From Actinomadura_E scrupuli (GTDB lineage Bacteria; Actinomycetota; Actinomycetes; Streptosporangiales; Streptosporangiaceae): a DNA stretch of 64,000 bases. Below, piece by piece: positions 57,188-64,000 of the stretch. The notes under the pieces were generated by a model, which saw only the letters and a list, made by a program, of their open reading frames with translations, was not told where the DNA came from and did no database searches. The DNA lies in the NCBI RefSeq assembly GCF_050971785.1, contig NZ_JBPCCU010000004.1:434001-498000 (forward strand). The letters are read 5' to 3'. How positions within the stretch are numbered: the stretch's first letter is position 1; every line of letters starts with the position of its first letter. A program made the position numbers and the translations under genes.

Positions 57188-58924
57188 GTGCTGATTCGAT
57201 TGCTGCGCGTGCATCTGCGCCCCTACCGCCGGCCGATGACGCTGATCGTCCTGCTGCAGTTCGTGCAGACCCTCGCCATGCTCTTCCTGCCCACCCTCAA
57301 CGCCGACATCATCGACAACGGCGTGGTCACCGGCGACACCGGCTACATCCTGCGGTTCGGCGGCGTGATGATGGCCGTGTCGCTCGCGCAGCTCGCCTGC
57401 TCGGTCGGTGCCGTCTACCTCGGCGCCCGCACCGCGATGGCGCTCGGCCGTGACGTTCGCGCGTCGCTGTTCGACCGGGTACAGGGCTACTCCGCCCGCG
57501 AGGTGGGCCGGTTCGGCCCGTCCTCGCTGATCACCCGGACCACCAACGACGTCCAGCAGGTCCAGATGCTGGTGCTGATGACCTTCACCATGATGGTGGC
57601 GGCTCCGATCATGTGCGTCGGCGGCATCCTGATGGCCCTCAACCAGGACGTTCCGCTGTCCTCGCTGCTGCTGGTCATCGTGCCGGTGCTGGCTGTGATC
57701 ATCGGCATCATCATCTACCGGATGCGCCCCCTGTTCCGGCTCATGCAGGAGCGTCTCGACCGGATCAACCAGGTGCTCCGCGAGCAGATCACCGGTGTCC
57801 GGGTCATCCGCGCCTTCGTCCGTGACGGCCGGGAGCGCGACCGCTTCGCCGTGGCCAACACCGAGCTGCTGGACGTCTCGCTCGGCGTCGGCCGCCTCAT
57901 GGCGCTGATGTTCCCGGTGGTGATGATGGTGGTCAACGTCTCCAGCGTCGCCGTCCTGTGGTTCGGCGGCCATCGCATCGACGACGGCTCGATGCAGGTC
58001 GGAGCGCTGACGGCCTTCCTCAGCTACCTGATGCAGATCCTGATGTCGGTGATGATGGCGACCTTCATGTTCATGATGGTGCCGCGTGCCGAGGTCTGTG
58101 CCGAGCGCATCCAGGAGGTGCTGGACACCGACTCCAGCGTCGTGCCGCCGGCCGCTCCCGTGCGCGGGACGGACGCGCACGGCCGGCTGGAACTGCGCGC
58201 CGTGGAGTTCCGCTACCCCGGTGCGGAGGAGCCCGTGCTGCGCGGCATCGACCTGGTCGCCGGGCCGGGCGAGACCACCGCCGTCATCGGGAGCACCGGC
58301 AGCGGCAAGACGACGCTGCTCAACCTCGTCCCCCGGCTCTTCGACGCCACCGGCGGCACCGTGCTGGTCGGCGGGGTCGACGTGCGCGACCTCGACCCCG
58401 TCGTGCTGTCGGAGACGGTCGGTTTCATCCCGCAGAAGCCGTACCTGTTCTCGGGGACCATCGCCTCCAACCTGCGCTACGGCAAGCCCGGGGCCACCGA
58501 GGAGGAACTCTGGCGGGCGCTGGAGACCGCGCAGGCCCGCGCCTTCGTCCAGGCGATGCCCGACGGCCTGGACACGAAGATCGCCCAGGGCGGCACCAAC
58601 GTCTCGGGCGGCCAGCGCCAGCGTCTGGCGATCGCCCGCGCGCTGGTGCACCGGCCCGAGATCTACCTGTTCGACGACTCGTTCTCCGCACTCGACTACG
58701 CCACCGACGCGGCGCTGCGGGCCGCGCTGGCCCGCGAGACTGCCGACGCCACCGTCGTCATCGTCGCCCAGCGGGTCAGCACCATCCGGGACGCGGACCG
58801 CATCGTCGTCCTGGACCAGGGCCGGGCCGTGGCCGAGGGCACGCATGACGGGCTCATGAAGACCAGTGAGACCTACCGGGAGATCGTGCTCTCGCAGCTC
58901 ACCGAGCAGGAGGCCACCACATGA
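57188..58924 (+). CDS. Heterodimeric ABC exporter, degenerate-site subunit
   Basis: 578 aa with six transmembrane helices and an ATPase domain: Walker A GSTGSGKTT, signature VSGGQRQR, Walker B IYLFDDSFSALD (Asp replaces the catalytic Glu) and Gln for the H-loop His (VAQRVST). This is the pattern of the degenerate half of TM287/288- and LmrCD-type exporters. Overlaps the next gene (ATGA). Drug or lipid export inferred. Confidence 0.94.
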   Translation: MLIRLLRVHLRPYRRPMTLIVLLQFVQTLAMLFLPTLNADIIDNGVVTGDTGYILRFGGVMMAVSLAQLACSVGAVYLGARTAMALGRDVRASLFDRVQGYSAREVGRFGPSSLITRTTNDVQQVQMLVLMTFTMMVAAPIMCVGGILMALNQDVPLSSLLLVIVPVLAVIIGIIIYRMRPLFRLMQERLDRINQVLREQITGVRVIRAFVRDGRERDRFAVANTELLDVSLGVGRLMALMFPVVMMVVNVSSVAVLWFGGHRIDDGSMQVGALTAFLSYLMQILMSVMMATFMFMMVPRAEVCAERIQEVLDTDSSVVPPAAPVRGTDAHGRLELRAVEFRYPGAEEPVLRGIDLVAGPGETTAVIGSTGSGKTTLLNLVPRLFDATGGTVLVGGVDVRDLDPVVLSETVGFIPQKPYLFSGTIASNLRYGKPGATEEELWRALETAQARAFVQAMPDGLDTKIAQGGTNVSGGQRQRLAIARALVHRPEIYLFDDSFSALDYATDAALRAALARETADATVVIVAQRVSTIRDADRIVVLDQGRAVAEGTHDGLMKTSETYREIVLSQLTEQEATT

Positions 58925-60921
58925 GCACCCCCGCCCAGAACGGCGCCGGAGAGCGCCCCACGCCCGGCCGGGGGCCGGGCCCCGCGGGGGGCCCTGGAAT
59001 CGGCAGGGGACCCGCCGCCTTCATGAACGGGCCGTCGGTGGAGAAGTCCCTGGACTTCCGGGGGTCGAGCCGCCGGCTGCTGCGTACGCTCCGGCCCGAG
59101 CGGCCGCTCATCGTGCTCACCCTGGCCCTGGCCGTGGTGAGCGTGACACTGACGGTCCTGGGCCCGAAGATCCTGGGGCAGGCCACCGACCTGATCTTCG
59201 CGGGGGTCGTCGGCCGCGGGCTCCCGGCGGGCACGACCAAGGCCGAGGCGGTCGCCCGGCTGCGCGCGGAGGGCCACGGCACCCGCGCGGACATGCTCGA
59301 CTCGATGCATCTGGTGCCCGGGCACGGCATCGACTTCGGGCAGGTCGGCCGGATCCTGATGATCGCGGTGCTGATCTACGTCGCCGCGTCGGTCCTGAGC
59401 TACCTGCAGGGCCGGCTGACCACCACCATGGTGCAGCGGGCGATGTTCCGGCTGCGCGAGCAGGCCCAGGCCAAGCTCTCCCGGCTGCCGCTGCGCTACT
59501 TCGACGGCCAGCCGCGCGGTGAGGTCCTGAGCCGGGTGACCAACGACATCGACAACCTCGCCCAGACGCTGCAGCAGACCCTCAGCCAGATGCTGACCTC
59601 GCTGCTGCTGATCGTCGGCGTGCTGACCATGATGTTCGTGATCTCCCCGCTGCTCGCCGTGATCGCGCTGGTGACCGTACCGGTCTCCATGGTGGTCGCG
59701 GGCCAGATCGGCAAGCGGGCCAAGCCGCAGTTCGTCCAGCAGTGGTCCACGACGGGCCGGCTGAACGGGCACATCGAGGAGATGTACAGCGGTCACTCCC
59801 TGGTCAAGGTCTTCGGCCGCCAGCAGCAGGCCGCCGCGACCTTCAAGGAGCACAACGACGCCCTGTTCGCCTCCAGTTTCCGGGCGCAGTTCATCTCCGG
59901 CCTGATCCAGCCGGTCATGATGTTCATCGGCAACCTGAACTACGTGCTCGTCGCGGTCGTCGGCGCGCTCCGGGTCGCCTCCGGGGCGCTCTCGCTCGGT
60001 GACGTCCAGGCCTTCATCCAGTACTCCCGGCAGTTCAGCCAGCCGCTCACCCAGGTGGCGAGCATGGCCAACCTGCTGCAGTCCGGCGTGGCCTCGGCCG
60101 AGCGCGTCTTCGCGCTGCTCGACGCCCGGGAGCAGGATCCCGACCCCGGGACGCCGGCGCGACCGGAGCAGGTGCGCGGCCGGGTGGAGTTCCAGGGGGT
60201 CTCCTTCCGGTACGCCGCCGACACCCCGCTCATCGAGGACCTGTCGCTGACCGTCGAGCCGGGCCAGACGGTGGCCATCGTCGGCCCCACCGGGGCCGGC
60301 AAGACCACCCTGGTCAACCTGCTGATGCGCTTCTACGACGTCACTGGGGGGCGCATCACCCTCGACGGGGTGGACATCGCCTCGATGACCCGCGAGGACC
60401 TGCGGGCCAGGACCGGCATGGTGCTGCAGGACGCCTGGCTGTTCGGCGGCACGATCACCGACAACATCGCCTACGGGGCGACGGAGGCGAGCCACGAGCG
60501 GATCATCGAGGCGGCGCGGGCCACTCACGTCGATCACTTCGTGCGCACCCTGCCCGACGGCTACGACACCGTCCTCGACGAGGAGGGGTCCAACGTCAGC
60601 GTGGGCGAGAAGCAGCTGATCACCATCGCCCGGGCCTTCCTCGCCGAGCCCGCGATCCTCATCCTGGACGAGGCGACCAGCTCGGTCGACACCCGCACCG
60701 AGGTCCTGATCCAGCGGGCGATGAACTCGCTGCGCGAGGGCAGGACCAGCTTCGTCATCGCCCACCGCCTGTCCACCATCCGCGACGCGGACCTCATCCT
60801 GGTGATGGAGTCCGGCCGGATCGTCGAGCAGGGGACGCACGGCGAGCTCCTGGCGGCGGACGGTGCCTACCGGCGGCTGTACGCGGCGCAGTTCTCGCAG
60901 GCCATGGTGGACGTGGACTGA
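58921..60921 (+). CDS. Heterodimeric ABC exporter, catalytic subunit
   Basis: 666 aa. An N-terminal Gly/Pro-rich cytoplasmic extension of about 40 residues, six transmembrane helices, and an ATPase domain with Walker A GPTGAGKTT, signature VSVGEKQL, Walker B ILILDEATSSVD with the catalytic Glu, and IAHRLSTI. Complements the preceding subunit. The extra extension and the loop around GAGHG-like residues are lineage-specific. Confidence 0.94.
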   Translation: MSTPAQNGAGERPTPGRGPGPAGGPGIGRGPAAFMNGPSVEKSLDFRGSSRRLLRTLRPERPLIVLTLALAVVSVTLTVLGPKILGQATDLIFAGVVGRGLPAGTTKAEAVARLRAEGHGTRADMLDSMHLVPGHGIDFGQVGRILMIAVLIYVAASVLSYLQGRLTTTMVQRAMFRLREQAQAKLSRLPLRYFDGQPRGEVLSRVTNDIDNLAQTLQQTLSQMLTSLLLIVGVLTMMFVISPLLAVIALVTVPVSMVVAGQIGKRAKPQFVQQWSTTGRLNGHIEEMYSGHSLVKVFGRQQQAAATFKEHNDALFASSFRAQFISGLIQPVMMFIGNLNYVLVAVVGALRVASGALSLGDVQAFIQYSRQFSQPLTQVASMANLLQSGVASAERVFALLDAREQDPDPGTPARPEQVRGRVEFQGVSFRYAADTPLIEDLSLTVEPGQTVAIVGPTGAGKTTLVNLLMRFYDVTGGRITLDGVDIASMTREDLRARTGMVLQDAWLFGGTITDNIAYGATEASHERIIEAARATHVDHFVRTLPDGYDTVLDEEGSNVSVGEKQLITIARAFLAEPAILILDEATSSVDTRTEVLIQRAMNSLREGRTSFVIAHRLSTIRDADLILVMESGRIVEQGTHGELLAADGAYRRLYAAQFSQAMVDVD

Positions 60922-61056
60922 CGGGCGCGGAGATCCGCCGTGGCCGCCGCGTACCCGGGGCGCATCTGGGGATGGGACGGGAGTGGCGGGCTCGGGCGGC
61001 GAGCCGTCATACGTCAGACTTGTCGCAGTCCCGAACGACCCCGAGGAGAGCTCCCC

Positions 61057-62712
<1,656 letters not shown>

Positions 62713-62723
62713 GGCGCGCCCGC

Positions 62724-63959
62724 TCAGCCCTCGACGATCTGGTTCTTCCCGATCACGACGACGCCCTCGTCGGTCACCGTGAACCGGGCCCGGTCGTGCT
62801 CGGGGTCCAGGCCGATCCGGGCGCCGTCGGGGATGTAGACGTTCTTGTCGATGATGGCCTTGCGCACCATCGCGCCCTTGCCGATGCGCACGTCGTTGAG
62901 CACCACCGAGTCGCACACCTGCGAGCCGGCGTCCAGCACGACCCCGGGGGACAGCACCGACCGCTCCGCCATGCCGCCGGAGACGATGACCCCCGGGGAG
63001 ACCATGGAGTCGAGCGCCTGACCGCGCCGGCCGTCCTCGTTGAAGACGAACTTGGCGGGCGGCAGCGGGTCGTGACCGGTGTAGATGGGCCACTGCCGGT
63101 TGTAGAGGTCGAACACCGGGTGCACCGAGATCAGGTCCATGTGCGCGTCGTAGTAGGCGTCGAGGGTGCCGACGTCCCGCCAGTAGCCGCGGTCGCGGTC
63201 GGTGGACCCCGGTACCCGGTTGCGGGCGAAGTCGTACACCTGGGCCTGGCCCGCCTCCACCTGGATCGGCACGATGTTGCCGCCCATGTCATGCTTGCTC
63301 GACGGGTCCCGGGTGTCCTTGCGGACCGCGTCGATGAGCGCCTGGGTCTCGAAGACGTAATTGCCCATGGACGCGTACACCTGGTCGGGCGCGTCGGGGA
63401 GGCCCTGCGCGTCCGTCGGCTTCTCGCGGAAGGCCCGCATGGTGACCCCGTCGGCCGCCGCGTCGATGACCCCGAACTGGTGGGCGAGCTCCAGCGGCTG
63501 GCGGATCGCGGCCACCGTGACGGCCGCGCCCGACTCGATGTGCTGGTCGACCATCTGCCGCGGGTCCATCCGGTAGATGTGATCGGCGCCGAACACGATC
63601 ACATGGTCGGGCCGCTCGTCCTCGATGAGGTTGAGGTTCTGCAGGATGGCGTCGGCGGAGCCCAGGAACCAGCGGGGGCCGAGCCGCTGCTGGGCGGGCA
63701 CCGGCGTGACGTAGTTGCCGAGCAGCGTCGACATCCGCCAGGTACGCGAGACATGCCGGTCCAGGCTGTGGCTCTTGTACTGGGTGAGGACGACGACCTT
63801 CAGATAGCCGCTGTTGGCCAGGTTGGACAGAACGAAGTCGATCAGCCGGTACATGCCGCCGAACGGCACCGCGGGCTTCGCCCGGTCGGCGGTCAGCGGC
63901 ATGAGCCGCTTGCCCTCACCGCCCGCCAGCACCATTGCCAGGATCTTGGGCGTGCTCAT
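62724..63959 (-). CDS. glgC: Glucose-1-phosphate adenylyltransferase
   Basis: 411 aa. Nucleotidyltransferase domain (VLAGGEGKRLMPLTADRAKPAVPFGG, FGADHIYRMD, GYWRDVGT) followed by a left-handed beta-helix with hexapeptide repeats (SVLSPGVVLDAGSQVCDSVVLNDVRIGKGAMV). Makes ADP-glucose from ATP and glucose-1-phosphate for glycogen or maltose-1-phosphate synthesis. Only 11 bp separate its stop from that of pgm. Confidence 0.97.
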   Translation of the reverse strand: MSTPKILAMVLAGGEGKRLMPLTADRAKPAVPFGGMYRLIDFVLSNLANSGYLKVVVLTQYKSHSLDRHVSRTWRMSTLLGNYVTPVPAQQRLGPRWFLGSADAILQNLNLIEDERPDHVIVFGADHIYRMDPRQMVDQHIESGAAVTVAAIRQPLELAHQFGVIDAAADGVTMRAFREKPTDAQGLPDAPDQVYASMGNYVFETQALIDAVRKDTRDPSSKHDMGGNIVPIQVEAGQAQVYDFARNRVPGSTDRDRGYWRDVGTLDAYYDAHMDLISVHPVFDLYNRQWPIYTGHDPLPPAKFVFNEDGRRGQALDSMVSPGVIVSGGMAERSVLSPGVVLDAGSQVCDSVVLNDVRIGKGAMVRKAIIDKNVYIPDGARIGLDPEHDRARFTVTDEGVVVIGKNQIVEG

Positions 63960-64000
63960 AGCGCGAGGGTATCCCTGTTCCGGATCAGCAAACAGCCTGG

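Overview
The window is high-GC, densely packed actinomycete DNA. Frequent GTG starts, ATGA overlaps, a ram/amf-type (SapB-like) class III lanthipeptide operon, a DUF5999 + RsbW-like pair and a Gly-Cys-Val tRNA cluster point to a mycelial actinobacterium. My guess is Streptosporangiales; this is inferred from gene content only and no alignment was run.

Region 1 (0-12 kb) is a class III lanthipeptide locus. An acyl-CoA oxidase-like gene and a small unknown gene precede a strong hairpin. Then come lanKC, two tandem precursor genes encoding the identical 42-aa peptide (both too short to be obvious as genes), an attenuator hairpin, two ABC exporter subunits and a prolyl-oligopeptidase joined by ATGA overlaps, and a convergent RamR-like regulator. 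Region 2 (12-23 kb) is mixed: a YchJ/SEC-C protein, a STAND ATPase with an N-terminal cyclase-like domain, a membrane-anchored M4 peptidase, LysR, a RibD-type reductase, GNAT, a small secreted protein and a membrane sulfatase-like protein.

Region 3 (23.4-26.1 kb) is the most striking part: about 25 tRNA genes on one strand in 2.7 kb, covering 16 amino acids, many structurally aberrant, with stem-loops in most longer spacers. It is unlike the normal three-gene tRNA cluster at 47.8-48.1 kb, and I see no integrase, phage or plasmid gene beside it. Region 4 (26-36 kb) holds an EamA permease, a DJ-1/PfpI protein, an operon VOC-SDR-LLM-ArsR-AHSA1 with a clear ArsR operator, the DUF5999/anti-sigma-like pair, response regulators with a DUF4118/GAF histidine kinase, and an AraC/VOC pair.

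Region 5 (36.7-48 kb) carries a single-chain 1,829-aa acyl-CoA carboxylase with a eukaryote-like central region, a pentapeptide-repeat membrane protein, a frameshifted SnoaL-like gene and a second prolyl-oligopeptidase. That peptidase is a paralogue of the lanthipeptide one and is preceded by two interlocked perfect inverted repeats. Region 6 (48-64 kb) is housekeeping-like: an FHA-like protein, a Ser/Thr kinase, pgi, a GH15 enzyme, an XRE-cupin regulator divergent from a BenE transporter with palindromic operators between them, a heterodimeric ABC exporter, pgm and glgC. Pgi, GH15, Pgm and GlgC together suggest glycogen/trehalose and hexose-phosphate metabolism.
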